Positions 34,088 to 42,850 of a DNA stretch of 64,000 bases are shown piece after piece (position 1 is the stretch's first letter; each line of letters starts with the position of its first letter). The DNA comes from Kaistella soli. Lineage in GTDB: Bacteria > Bacteroidota > Bacteroidia > Flavobacteriales > Weeksellaceae. Under the pieces are notes generated by a model. It had not been told where the DNA came from and ran no database searches. It saw only the letters and a program-made list of their open reading frames with translations. The position numbers and the translations under genes were made by a program. The stretch spans positions 558,001-622,000 of the forward strand of contig NZ_JAHOPF010000001.1 in NCBI RefSeq assembly GCF_019038595.1, in the 5' to 3' direction.

Positions 34088-34951
34088 ATGAAGTTTTCAC
34101 CTATTATCATCGGAACTATGCGCTGGGGAATTTGGGGTGCCAATCATTCTGCGAAAGGAGTTCAGAATCTCATTGAAACTTCTTTTGAAGAAGGTTTAAC
34201 AACTTTTGATCATGCTGATATCTATGGAAATTACACCACAGAAAAACTATTCGGTGATGCTTTTTCAGAAATGAAAATTGACAGGGCAAAAGTGCAGTTT
34301 ATTTCTAAATGCGGCATCGAAATGCCTTGTGAGAACAGAAATTTCAAAATTAAATCCTACAATTATTCCAAAGAACATATCTCGAATTCTGTAGATAAAA
34401 GTTTAGAAAATCTGAAAACAGATTATCTTGATCTTTTGCTGCTTCACCGTCCTTCACCGTTTATGAATCCTGAAGAAATCGGGGAGACCTTTAATCTATT
34501 GAGAGATCAGAAAAAAGTCAGGCATTTTGGGGTTTCGAATTTTTCGCCTTCCCAGTTTGATCTTATCAATGATGCATTTCCTTTGGTGACCAATCAGGTG
34601 GAAATTTCGGTCAGTCAAACGGGCGCTTTTTATGACGGGACGCTTGATCAGATGATGCTGAAAAAACTGCAGCCAATGGCCTGGTCTGTCATGGGAAATT
34701 ATTTTACTGAGAAATCTGAACAGAATACAAGAATCAAATCAGTTTTAGAGGAAATCTGCTCAAAATATGATGCAGAAGAAAACCAAATTCTTTTAGCGTT
34801 CATTTTGAAGCATCCATCCAAAATACTCCCTGTTATCGGGACTTCACGAAGAGATGTGATTAAAAAATTCAAACAGAGTTTATCGATAAATTTGGATCGG
34901 GAAGATTGGTTTAAACTGCTTGAAGCAGCAGAAGGAGAGGAAGTTAGATGA
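34088..34951 (+). CDS. Aldo/keto reductase
   Basis: A 287-residue TIM-barrel NADPH-dependent oxidoreductase. The catalytic tetrad is recognisable: Asp in TFDHADIYGNYTTEKLFG (with Tyr), Lys in QFISKCGIEM, and His in LLLLHRPSPFMNPEE. HFGVSNFSPSQFDL and NQVEISVSQ follow, and ILPVIGTSRRDVIKK supplies the cofactor phosphate-binding region. The length and pattern resemble the YdhF-type group. The substrate is unknown. It is monocistronic. Confidence 0.9.
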   Translation: MKFSPIIIGTMRWGIWGANHSAKGVQNLIETSFEEGLTTFDHADIYGNYTTEKLFGDAFSEMKIDRAKVQFISKCGIEMPCENRNFKIKSYNYSKEHISNSVDKSLENLKTDYLDLLLLHRPSPFMNPEEIGETFNLLRDQKKVRHFGVSNFSPSQFDLINDAFPLVTNQVEISVSQTGAFYDGTLDQMMLKKLQPMAWSVMGNYFTEKSEQNTRIKSVLEEICSKYDAEENQILLAFILKHPSKILPVIGTSRRDVIKKFKQSLSINLDREDWFKLLEAAEGEEVR

Positions 34952-34969
34952 AAATAATAAGAAAAAAAA

Positions 34970-34998
34970 TTGTTTTTTAAATTTATGTTGTATCTTGC
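34970..34998 (+). promoter_or_regulatory. Promoter of the RRM protein gene
   Basis: TTG (34970-34972), 18 bases, then TATCTTGC (34991-34998), close to the consensus. It leaves an untranslated leader of about 85 bases, containing TTGTTGA/TCAACAA, before the ATG. Confidence 0.5.
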
Positions 34999-35088
34999 AC
35001 CCGTTTTTATATCCGAAATCAATCTTTGTTCATCAATTGTTGAGTTTCATTTATAATTTCAACAAGTATTAATTTTTTAATTTTTTTT

Positions 35089-35442
35089 ATGATGAACATT
35101 TTTGTTTCAAACATCAATTACTCTACAAGAGAAGAGTCATTGCAAGATCTTTTTTCAGAATTTGGCGAAGTATCTTCTGCTAAAATTATCACAGACAGAG
35201 AAACCGGTAGATCTAGAGGATTCGGTTTCGTAGAAATGAGCGACGAAGACGGTAAAAACGCTATCGAAGCTTTAAACGGAAAAGAATTGGACGGTAAAGA
35301 ACTTAACGTTTCTGAAGCTAAACCAAGAGAAGACAAACCAAGAAGAAGTTTCGACAATAACCGTGGTGGCGGTTACGGTGGAGGAAATCGTGGAGGCGGA
35401 AGCGGATACGGTGGAGGAAATCGTGGCGGTTCAAACTGGTAA
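35089..35442 (+). CDS. RRM-domain RNA-binding protein with Gly-rich tail
   Basis: A 117-residue protein: one RNA recognition motif (residues 2-80) followed by a low-complexity RGG-type tail. RNP2 is IFVSNI and RNP1 is RGFGFVEM, with the aromatic residues that stack on RNA bases. The tail repeats GGGYGGGNRGGG. Bacteroidota often lack Hfq and carry several such proteins, which act as post-transcriptional regulators. Both ATG codons at 35089 and 35092 are possible starts. The long leader suggests temperature- or self-regulation, which is inference. A strong terminator follows. Confidence 0.9.
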   Translation: MMNIFVSNINYSTREESLQDLFSEFGEVSSAKIITDRETGRSRGFGFVEMSDEDGKNAIEALNGKELDGKELNVSEAKPREDKPRRSFDNNRGGGYGGGNRGGGSGYGGGNRGGSNW

Positions 35443-35461
35443 GATTTGTCTACAAATAGTT

Positions 35462-35487
35462 AAGCGGCTTTTAAGCCGCTTTTTTTA
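35462..35487 (+). terminator. Terminator of the RRM gene
   Basis: AAGCGGCTT/AAGCCGCTT stem (35462-35470, 35473-35481) followed by a run of T. Confidence 0.9.
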
Positions 35488-37278
35488 TTTAATCAATATC
35501 AGTACTGATTCCGAATTGATTAAAAACTGGTCTTTCGTATCAGCAGTTTTGCTCAAGATCACCGAATCAAACATCATCTTGAATTCATAATTTCCTATTA
35601 CTTTTGTTATGAATAAATCATCAACCTTTATCTCTCCGTTATTTGGGTAATTTTCAAATAATTTCTTTAAATCCGGAACCAAATTTATTTTCTGTCCGTT
35701 AAAAATTAAATTTAATTCAGATTTAAACATGCTTACCGGCATTTTTAATTCAACGGTATTATTGTCGAATTCAAAACTGTTGTATTTATAGTTATAAGCT
35801 TTAAAAAGGTATTTATAACCGGAAATATCCGCATCAAATTTCTTGGCAATTAACGTGACGTTTTTTTGTACAGGACTGAGTTCTTTTTTAGAAATATCAT
35901 ATTGTACGTTTTTAAACTGATTTCTGAAATCGCTTCTAATTCCCCAAAAGTTGGCTTCATTTAAATTTTTCGCAATCAGTTTCTTGTTTTTTGCCGGAAG
36001 TAGATTCAGTAAAAATTCTTTTTCATTCCGTTTGGCCAGAAATTCAAACTTGTTGGAAACTTCGTCTGCAACGGTATCCGATACTTTCTTATTAAATGAA
36101 ATCTTTCCGTTTTCGAGTAAATTATTTTGGATCAGAATATTGTGCAATTCTGTTTTCTGACTTCTTTTGGCGACAGAAAAAGTATTCAGATAAGGAAAAA
36201 TTAAAGAAAATAATCCAAAAGCAAAAAGACTCATCGGCACAAATTTGATGGTCGGTTTTTTCGCAAAAACAAAATAGAGAACAACGGCTGTAAGCCATAA
36301 TGCAATGAGCAGAACAAAATATCTTGGTTCGGTGTAGCCGTATTCTAAGATTCTGGTAAAAATCGCGGTGAACAATAAAACAATCAGCGGAATCAGCGTA
36401 TAATAGAATATTCTGGAGAACATTTTCACCCAGGATTTCGTGGAATTTTCCTTTAAAGGATGAACAAGTAAAAGTGCTAAAATTCCGACCACAGAATAAG
36501 CTAAGATTAAATATGAAACCCAGCCTCTCGGAAGTTCCCAGTTGATCAGGATTTTCGCGGAATAAAAGTAGAGAATAACCGCGTAAATAATTAAAAGCGG
36601 AATAAGAATGTATTGGGTGAAAAATTTAAGAATCAAAGGATAAGAGCCATCTTTTTCCAGATCATGAAGTCCGTTTTCACTGAAAAGTAAAAAAATCATG
36701 CAGCTCCCGAAAACGGAGAGTAAATAAAAGGTTTCTGCGTAATATTTCTGGTTGAAATTAAAGTCAAAAAGTTTATCTACTGCCAGAATTGCAAGTTCGA
36801 CTCCGCCCGTTAAAACTCCTGTAAATATTGCGGTTAAGACTACATTGATGAATAAGTTTTTATTGTACTGCCAAAAATTCAGTTCTCTGTTTTTACCAAA
36901 GAAAGCAGCGAATGACACCAGAAGATGCGATAAAATAAAAGTGGGAACGAGGATAAAAGCATATTTCTCGGTGAAATCCTTTTCTTTTTCGGGAAGTAAA
37001 AGATAAAAGAAAATCAAAAAAATAGTCCCAAGTATTTCGAGTAAAAATGCTTTTCCGATCCTTTGAGAAAGCATTTTCAGAGCAAACATCAGTGATAATC
37101 CCAAGCAGCATACCAAGGAGAACCTGATAAAGACAAAATAATTACCATTGGAATTGAAGTTACCGTGTGCAAAACACATCAGCGAAATGGCTGCCAAAAA
37201 AGCCATCAGAAGAACCATTGGATATTCGCGGACAATAAAGCCTGTTTTTCCTGAAATTTCTCTAAATTTTTTGAGCAT
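35485..37278 (-). CDS. DUF4153 multi-pass membrane protein
   Basis: A 597-residue protein with about 11 hydrophobic helices in the first 390 residues, followed by a roughly 200-residue soluble C-terminal part rich in Lys and beta strands. The pattern of the membrane half, including ELAILAVDKLFDF and GWVSYLILAYSVVGILALLLVHPL, fits DUF4153, a family common in Bacteroidota and Firmicutes with no established function. It is the last gene of a minus-strand block with a BlaI-type regulator upstream. Its stop codon lies in the T-run of the terminator of the convergent RRM gene. Confidence 0.75.
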   Translation of the reverse strand: MLKKFREISGKTGFIVREYPMVLLMAFLAAISLMCFAHGNFNSNGNYFVFIRFSLVCCLGLSLMFALKMLSQRIGKAFLLEILGTIFLIFFYLLLPEKEKDFTEKYAFILVPTFILSHLLVSFAAFFGKNRELNFWQYNKNLFINVVLTAIFTGVLTGGVELAILAVDKLFDFNFNQKYYAETFYLLSVFGSCMIFLLFSENGLHDLEKDGSYPLILKFFTQYILIPLLIIYAVILYFYSAKILINWELPRGWVSYLILAYSVVGILALLLVHPLKENSTKSWVKMFSRIFYYTLIPLIVLLFTAIFTRILEYGYTEPRYFVLLIALWLTAVVLYFVFAKKPTIKFVPMSLFAFGLFSLIFPYLNTFSVAKRSQKTELHNILIQNNLLENGKISFNKKVSDTVADEVSNKFEFLAKRNEKEFLLNLLPAKNKKLIAKNLNEANFWGIRSDFRNQFKNVQYDISKKELSPVQKNVTLIAKKFDADISGYKYLFKAYNYKYNSFEFDNNTVELKMPVSMFKSELNLIFNGQKINLVPDLKKLFENYPNNGEIKVDDLFITKVIGNYEFKMMFDSVILSKTADTKDQFLINSESVLILIK

Positions 37279-37372
37279 AGTACTGTTTTTAGATCTCTGA
37301 TTTCAATTTGGAACTCAATAATAACGGTTTAAAACCAAGGAAAGGAACATGAATCCATGCTCATTGAAAAGC

Positions 37373-37828
37373 TTACTTCTTTTTCTTCTTCTCCTTTTTC
37401 TTGCTCTTTTTCTTCGTTTTTTTATCTGAAGTAATTTCTTCAATAAAATCGCTGATTGGGTTTTCGGCTTTTGGTGTTTTTAATTCCAGAAGACGGTTAA
37501 CATCTGAAGTTTTCAGCAGCTTTTCGTCCAGTAAAGTCTTTACCAGATCAGTTCCCGAATTATGAAAATACTGCTCAACGAAACTCCTCAGCCGGAATTT
37601 TTTGTAATCTTCGAAAGGGATCGCAACGGTATATTTAAAGATTCTGCCTTCTTTTTCTGTGGTTAAAAACTCTTTTTCCACCAGGATTTTTATAAAGGTG
37701 GAAACGGTATTCTGATGCGGTTTGGGCTCCGGATATTCTTCCATAACCTCCTTCATATAAGCGGAATTCAGTTTCCAAAGAATGTTCATTAAAAGTTCTT
37801 CGGCATGCGTAAGCTGGTTTATTTTCAT
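37373..37828 (-). CDS. BlaI/MecI/CopY family transcriptional regulator with poly-Lys tail
   Basis: A 151-residue winged-helix repressor of the BlaI/MecI group: LTHAEELLMNILWKLNSAYMKEV, then HQNTVSTFIKILVEKEFLTTEKEGRIFKYTV (recognition helix and wing), followed by the dimerisation helices. The C-terminal 20 or so residues are almost all lysine (KKTKKKSKKKEKKKKK), an unusual extension. No M56/BlaR1 sensor protease gene is adjacent, so the signal input is unknown. It is 4 bases downstream of the PAP2 gene and probably co-transcribed with it. Confidence 0.85.
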   Translation of the reverse strand: MKINQLTHAEELLMNILWKLNSAYMKEVMEEYPEPKPHQNTVSTFIKILVEKEFLTTEKEGRIFKYTVAIPFEDYKKFRLRSFVEQYFHNSGTDLVKTLLDEKLLKTSDVNRLLELKTPKAENPISDFIEEITSDKKTKKKSKKKEKKKKK

Positions 37829-37832
37829 AGGT

Positions 37833-38495
37833 TTAGTGCTGCATTTGGATATTGGTATAAAGATAAATAAAAGATACGATACCTGCGATTACCGCACCGG
37901 AAATCACTTCTTTCAAAGTATGTCTTTTGAGTATGATTCTTGTAATTCCTACCAAAACAGCAATTCCAAACCAAATGATTCCCATCACCGGATTAATAGA
38001 AAAGAACAGCGCCGAAACAAAGATGTTGAATGCTGTATGCATGGAACTTTTAACAAAATAATTGCTGATCTGCATCACCAGCAGTAAAATCATGAGAAAT
38101 ATCATAAGGATATCAACCGTTCCGTTTTTTAGATAATCATACAGAAGATATGCGCCTATTGCGCCGGCAATAAAAAAATAAAGGCTCTTTCTCTGGTTGC
38201 GGTTGGAGACATACATATTGGTGTAATTGCCTTTTTTAACATTCCAGAAAATCCAGAGAGAAATTGGCAGCATCGTCAGCAAAAGTATTGGCATGAAACG
38301 CATTGCAGCTTCTTTTGCCGTGTAATTCTCCAGACTTGAATAAAGAAAATAAAGAAAAAGCGAAACGAGCGGATTGAAAAAATTTGAAATGAATTTTGAA
38401 ATTCCGTTCAGCAACGGAGTGTCGGTTTTGAACATAAAAGTAATTATAGTTTTCAAAAATAGTTTTTTAATCTGTTTATAACTAATATTTATCAT
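37833..38495 (-). CDS. PAP2-like phosphatase, membrane
   Basis: A 220-residue polytopic protein with about six hydrophobic helices. The C-terminal part reads VKSSMHTAFN and GITRIILKRHTLKEVISGA. These resemble the SxxH and R-x5-H-x3-D-type motifs of type 2 phosphatidic acid phosphatases, though the third motif has Glu/Ser where Asp is usual. It probably dephosphorylates lipid phosphates such as polyprenyl diphosphate at the periplasmic face. The ATG at 38495 is used; one at 38435 (MFKTDTPLLN) is a plausible alternative. It overlaps no neighbour and precedes the BlaI-type gene. Confidence 0.7.
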   Translation of the reverse strand: MINISYKQIKKLFLKTIITFMFKTDTPLLNGISKFISNFFNPLVSLFLYFLYSSLENYTAKEAAMRFMPILLLTMLPISLWIFWNVKKGNYTNMYVSNRNQRKSLYFFIAGAIGAYLLYDYLKNGTVDILMIFLMILLLVMQISNYFVKSSMHTAFNIFVSALFFSINPVMGIIWFGIAVLVGITRIILKRHTLKEVISGAVIAGIVSFIYLYTNIQMQH

Positions 38496-38527
38496 CTTAT
38501 GCTAACCGTAAAGACAAAGATTTTTAT

Positions 38528-38535
38528 TATTTTTG
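38528..38535 (+). promoter_or_regulatory. -7 promoter element of pdhA
   Basis: TATTTTTG, exact consensus, 19 bases before the ATG; the -33 element is weak. Confidence 0.5.
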
Positions 38536-38554
38536 CTGAATATTTCGATTAAAC

Positions 38555-39559
38555 ATGAAAGAATTTTCAAAAGAAGTGTACCTGCAATGGTATGAAGAAA
38601 TGACAATGTGGAGAAGGTTTGAAGATAAATGCCGTTCTCTTTACCTCAAACAGAAAATCAGAGGGTTTTTACATTTATACAACGGCCAGGAAGCAATTCC
38701 CGCAGGCTTCGCTCATGCAATGGATCTTACCAAAGACAGCATGATCACAGCTTACAGATGCCACATACATCCTATGGCAATGGGAGTGGATCCGAAAAGA
38801 ATTATGGCAGAACTTTGCGGTAAGGCTACGGGTACATCCGGCGGAATGGGAGGTTCTATGCATATTTTCAGCAAGGAAAAAAGATTCTACGGCGGTCACG
38901 GTATTGTGGGCGGTCAAATCCCTTTGGGAGCAGGAATCGCTTTTGGAGATAAATATTTTGAAACTGGCGGAGTAAATATCTGTTTCTTCGGAGATGGTGC
39001 TGCACGTCAGGGCTCACTTCACGAAACTTTCAATATGGCAATGAACTGGAAACTTCCGGTGGTATTCGTCGTTGAGAATAATCAGTACGCGATGGGAACT
39101 TCTGTAAAAAGAACTGCCAATCACGAAGATATTTACAAATTAGGTCTTGGTTACGAAATGCCTTGTTTTCCTGTAGACGCAATGGATCCTGAAAAAGTAG
39201 CTGAAGTTGCTTTTGAAGCTATTGAAAGAGCGAGAAGAGGAGACGGACCAACGTTCATCGAAGCGCGTACTTACCGTTACAGAGGACACTCCATGTCGGA
39301 TGCGGAGCCGTACAGATCGAAAGATGAAGTTGCTGAACATAAAAAAGACGACCCTATCGAAATCGTTAAACACCGTATTTTGGAAAATAAATGGGCGACA
39401 GAAGATGAACTGACTGCAATGGACGAAAAATCTAAAGATTTTGTTGAAGAATGTGTGGAGTTCATGGAACAGTCACCATATCCAACTGCTGATAAAGTTT
39501 ACGAATATGTTTACGCTCAGGAAGATTATCCATTCCTCAATAAATTAGAAAATAACTGA
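38555..39559 (+). CDS. pdhA: Pyruvate dehydrogenase E1 component, alpha subunit
   Basis: E1 alpha of the heterotetrameric type, using thiamine diphosphate to decarboxylate pyruvate and reduce the lipoyl arm of E2. The 334-residue protein has GATTGM-like motifs of the family: MTAYRCHIHPMAMG, GKATGTSGGMGGSMH near residue 92, the ThDP-binding GDGAARQGSLHETFNMA to VENNQYAMGTSV near 145-180, and RYRGHSMSDAEPYR near 250 with the phosphorylation-loop type sequence. The E2 gene follows 85 bases later. E1 beta is not adjacent, so it must be encoded elsewhere. Confidence 0.94.
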   Translation: MKEFSKEVYLQWYEEMTMWRRFEDKCRSLYLKQKIRGFLHLYNGQEAIPAGFAHAMDLTKDSMITAYRCHIHPMAMGVDPKRIMAELCGKATGTSGGMGGSMHIFSKEKRFYGGHGIVGGQIPLGAGIAFGDKYFETGGVNICFFGDGAARQGSLHETFNMAMNWKLPVVFVVENNQYAMGTSVKRTANHEDIYKLGLGYEMPCFPVDAMDPEKVAEVAFEAIERARRGDGPTFIEARTYRYRGHSMSDAEPYRSKDEVAEHKKDDPIEIVKHRILENKWATEDELTAMDEKSKDFVEECVEFMEQSPYPTADKVYEYVYAQEDYPFLNKLENN

Positions 39560-39644
39560 TAATTTAATTTGAATTCCGAAGTTTGGATATGGTAATGCCA
39601 TTTTTCAGATATTCGAATGTCAAAACTCAAATAATAAAAAAATT

Positions 39645-41276
39645 ATGGCTGAAGTAATTACAATGCCGCGTCTTTCCGATACAATGACGGATGGTAAAGT
39701 GGCTAAATGGCACAAAAAAGTTGGTGATGCGGTGAAAGAAGGCGATATTTTAGCTGAAATTGAAACCGATAAGGCTGTTCAGGATTTTGAATCTGAACAC
39801 AACGGAACCCTTTTATATATTGGCACTGAAGAGGGAGGTTCTTCTCCTGTAGATTCTGTTTTGGCAATTATCGGCGAGGCAGGTGAAGATATTTCTTCAT
39901 TAAAAGGCGGCAGTGCCTCTTCATCAATTCCTGAAGAAAATAAAACGGAGCAGAACGTAACCGACGTTGAAACCTCAAAGCCTGTTGAAAAAGAAGAGGC
40001 TGCTTCTGCAGATATTCCTGCAGGCGTTGAAGTAATCACAATGCCGCGTCTTTCTGATACCATGACGGAAGGTAAAGTAGCTAAATGGCACAAAAAAGTT
40101 GGAGATACCGTTAAGGAAGGCGATATTTTAGCGGAAATTGAAACGGATAAGGCCGTTCAGGATTTCGAATCTGAATTTAACGGAAGCCTTTTATACATCG
40201 GAACCGAAGAAGGAGGTGCAAGTCCTGTGGACACTGTACTTGCGATTATCGGACCTGAAGGAACTGATGTTTCTTCCATCGTTTCAGGCGGCGGTAAAAA
40301 AGCAGAATCAAAGCCTGCAGCCACAGCAAGTGAATCTAAGCCTGCTGCAACTCCTGAGGTTAACCAGCCTTCAGCTGCTGCTGCATCCGGTGAAAGAGTA
40401 GCAATTTCTCCCTTGGCTAAAAAAATGGCGGAGGATAAAGGTATTGATGTGAATTCGCTGAAAGGAAGCGGCGAAAACGGAAGAATCGTTAAAAAAGACG
40501 TGGAAAGTTTCACTCCCGGTGCTGGGTCTGCAAACGCAGCAAAACCTGCCGGTGCGGAAGCGAAACCAGCTCAGCCTGCAATGAACTTCGTTCAGGGAGA
40601 AGATTCCGAAACGCCAAACTCTCAGGTTAGAAACATCATCGCGAAGAGACTTTCTGAAAGTAAATTTACCGCGCCGCACTATTATCTGATTGTTGAAATC
40701 GATATGGATAAAGCGATTGAGGCAAGAAAAGAAATCAATTCTTTACCGGATACTAAAATTTCTTTCAACGATATGGTGATTAAAGCTACGGCGATGGCAT
40801 TAAGAAAGCATCCTCAGGTGAATTCAACATGGCACGCAGATAAAATCGTTCACCACGGAAACATCAACGTGGGTGTTGCAGTAGCAATTCCTGACGGCCT
40901 GGTAGTTCCTGTTTTGAAAAATGCAGACCAGATGAATTATAACCAAATTTCAGCTTCAGTAAAAGATATGGCAGGAAGAGCAAAATCCAAAGGTCTGAAA
41001 GCCAATGAAATGGAAGGTTCAACATTCTCCGTATCCAATTTGGGAATGTTTGGTATTGAAACTTTCACTTCAATCATTAACCAGCCGAATTCAGCAATTC
41101 TTTCGGTAGGTGCGATCATCGAAAAACCTGTTGTGAAAAATGGACAGATAGTGGTTGGAAATACCATGAAATTGTCTCTTGCATGTGATCACAGAGTGGT
41201 TGACGGTGCAACAGGAGCACAGTTCTTACAGACTTTAAGAACTTATCTGGAACAGCCTTTAACGCTGTTGCTCTAA
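39645..41276 (+). CDS. pdhC: Pyruvate dehydrogenase E2, dihydrolipoyl acetyltransferase
   Basis: A 543-residue E2 subunit with two lipoyl domains (about residues 1-80 and 130-210), each with the lipoylation site ETDKAVQ. A Pro/Ala-rich linker follows, then a peripheral-subunit-binding domain (ISPLAKKMAEDKGIDVNSLKGSGENGRI near 250) and a catalytic core ending in CDHRVVDGATGAQFL, with the catalytic His and Asp. It transfers the acetyl group to CoA and forms the core of the complex. The two lipoyl domains are almost identical also at the DNA level, a recent internal duplication. It is co-directional with pdhA. Confidence 0.95.
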   Translation: MAEVITMPRLSDTMTDGKVAKWHKKVGDAVKEGDILAEIETDKAVQDFESEHNGTLLYIGTEEGGSSPVDSVLAIIGEAGEDISSLKGGSASSSIPEENKTEQNVTDVETSKPVEKEEAASADIPAGVEVITMPRLSDTMTEGKVAKWHKKVGDTVKEGDILAEIETDKAVQDFESEFNGSLLYIGTEEGGASPVDTVLAIIGPEGTDVSSIVSGGGKKAESKPAATASESKPAATPEVNQPSAAAASGERVAISPLAKKMAEDKGIDVNSLKGSGENGRIVKKDVESFTPGAGSANAAKPAGAEAKPAQPAMNFVQGEDSETPNSQVRNIIAKRLSESKFTAPHYYLIVEIDMDKAIEARKEINSLPDTKISFNDMVIKATAMALRKHPQVNSTWHADKIVHHGNINVGVAVAIPDGLVVPVLKNADQMNYNQISASVKDMAGRAKSKGLKANEMEGSTFSVSNLGMFGIETFTSIINQPNSAILSVGAIIEKPVVKNGQIVVGNTMKLSLACDHRVVDGATGAQFLQTLRTYLEQPLTLLL

Positions 41277-41297
41277 GTTTTTTATAATATGTTCAAG

Positions 41298-41330
41298 TCC
41301 TTTCAAATTTATTTTTGAAAGGATTTTTTA
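41298..41330 (+). terminator. Terminator of the pdhA-pdhC unit
   Basis: TCCTTTCAAA/TTTGAAAGGA stem (41298-41307, 41314-41323) followed by six T. Confidence 0.85.
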
Positions 41331-41406
41331 TTTGTAGACCGGTTCTTTTCAACGGGCAGTCGCTGAAAACCCATATAAAATGTCTTCTAAATTCAAACAT
41401 TTTCAC

Positions 41407-41414
41407 TATTTTTG
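41407..41414 (+). promoter_or_regulatory. -7 promoter element of the ABC ATPase gene
   Basis: TATTTTTG, exact consensus, only 5 bases before the ATG at 41420, so the transcript may be nearly leaderless. Confidence 0.45.
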
Positions 41415-41419
41415 AAACC

Positions 41420-42085
41420 ATGATAAAAGCACGCAATATTCATAAATCATACGGAGATTTAGAGGTTTTAAAAGGAGTTGACATCCATATTCTGGAAGGT
41501 GAGGTGGTTTCAATCGTAGGAGAATCCGGTGCGGGAAAATCTACGCTTCTGCAGATCCTGGGAACTTTGGATACACCTACCAATCCAAAAGATTTCGATA
41601 CAGAAATTGCTTTGGCAGGAAAATCTTTTATCAGCATGAATGACAGGCAAATCTCAAAATTCCGGAACGAAAATATTGGTTTTGTCTTTCAGTTTCATCA
41701 GCTTTTACCCGAATTTACGGCGCTGGAAAATGTTCTGCTTCCGACAAGAATTTCAGGAAAGAATGAAAAAGAATCTCTGGAGAAAGCTTATTCGCTTTTT
41801 GAGGATTTAAATATTGCCCACCGTCTGCATCATAAACCCAGCGAAATGTCTGGTGGAGAAGCGCAGAGAACAGCAGTTGCGAGAGCACTGATCAATTCGC
41901 CGAAAATTATTTTCGCAGATGAACCCACCGGAAATTTAGATTCCAAGAATGCGGACGACCTGCATCAGCTTTTCTTTGATTTAAGAGACAAATACAACCA
42001 GACTTTTGTTATCGTTACCCATAATACATACCTCGCAGACACTACAGACAGGAAATTGGTAATGAAAGACGGCCAGATTATATAA
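41420..42085 (+). CDS. ABC transporter ATP-binding protein (LolD/MacB type)
   Basis: A 222-residue ATPase. I use the ATG at 41420 (MIKARNIHKSYGDLEVLKGV), since the ORF's upstream codons cross a terminator. Walker A is GESGAGKST near residue 37, the Q-loop is FVFQFHQLLPEFTALENVLLP, the signature is MSGGEAQRTAVARAL near 145, and Walker B is IIFADEPTGNLD. The H-loop is IVTHN. The Q-loop wording and short length match the LolD/FtsE/MacB group. The permease partner is not adjacent, so it may pair with a LolCE-type protein elsewhere. Confidence 0.88.
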   Translation: MIKARNIHKSYGDLEVLKGVDIHILEGEVVSIVGESGAGKSTLLQILGTLDTPTNPKDFDTEIALAGKSFISMNDRQISKFRNENIGFVFQFHQLLPEFTALENVLLPTRISGKNEKESLEKAYSLFEDLNIAHRLHHKPSEMSGGEAQRTAVARALINSPKIIFADEPTGNLDSKNADDLHQLFFDLRDKYNQTFVIVTHNTYLADTTDRKLVMKDGQII

Positions 42086-42172
42086 GTAATCCAGTTCGGG
42101 GATTTAAATTCTATAATTTTTATTAACTTTAAAGGTAGAATTTCTATTATGCCCGATGAATCTTGAATTGAT

Positions 42173-42850
42173 ATGTCCATAAAATTTCTTGCAGAAGACG
42201 ACAGACCAAGAGAAAAATTTTTACTGAAAGGTAAAAATTCACTTTCTGATGCGGAACTGCTGGCGATCATTATGGGGAGCGGAAACCGCGAAGATTCCGC
42301 GGTAGAACTTGGGAGGAAAATTCTTAATTCGGTAGGGAACAACTGGCATAACTTATCTCTACTTTCCATTTCAGATTTAATGAAGTTTAAAGGAGTCGGG
42401 GAGGCTAAGGCGATTTCTATTGCAACAGCCCTTGAAATCGGCAGAAGACGTGCAGCGCAGGAAGTTCCGGAAAAAATCCAGATCAGCGAAAGCAAAGATA
42501 TTTACAAAGTTTTGAAGTCTTATCTTTCCGACTTACAAACGGAAGAATTCTGGGCAATTTTTCTGAACCAAAACAACCGCATTCTGGGTAAATCCAGACT
42601 TTCATCCGGCGGAATCAATCAGTCGATCGTGGATGTGCGGATTTTATTCAGAACTGCTTTAGAGTATTTTGCCACCGGTATTGCCATTGCGCATAATCAT
42701 CCGTCCGGCAATCTCAAACCCAGCCAGGATGACCTTAAAATCACCAAACAGATCAATGAAGCCGGAAAAATGATGAACATTCAGTTGCTGGATCACTTAA
42801 TCATTTCCCAAAATTCTTATTTCAGCTTTGCCGACGAAAATTTATTATGA
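42173..42850 (+). CDS. radC: RadC family JAB-domain protein
   Basis: A 225-residue protein with an N-terminal helix-hairpin-helix region (SLLSISDLMKFKGVGEAKAISIATALEIGRR) and a C-terminal JAMM/MPN domain with the zinc motif HNHPSGNLKPSQDD near residue 180. The name RadC derives from an old repair phenotype; the biochemical role remains unclear and the fold is that of a metalloprotease or isopeptidase. Its stop overlaps the start of the next gene (ATGA), so the two are translationally coupled. Confidence 0.92.
   Translation: MSIKFLAEDDRPREKFLLKGKNSLSDAELLAIIMGSGNREDSAVELGRKILNSVGNNWHNLSLLSISDLMKFKGVGEAKAISIATALEIGRRRAAQEVPEKIQISESKDIYKVLKSYLSDLQTEEFWAIFLNQNNRILGKSRLSSGGINQSIVDVRILFRTALEYFATGIAIAHNHPSGNLKPSQDDLKITKQINEAGKMMNIQLLDHLIISQNSYFSFADENLL

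Noticed and set aside
35342-35440. CRISPR-like repeats in the glycine-rich tail
   Set aside because: They are codon repeats for GGG/RGG inside the RRM gene, without spacers.
41965-42495. 176-codon minus-strand open frame
   Set aside because: It overlaps the ABC ATPase and radC on the other strand and has no ribosome site or recognisable domain.
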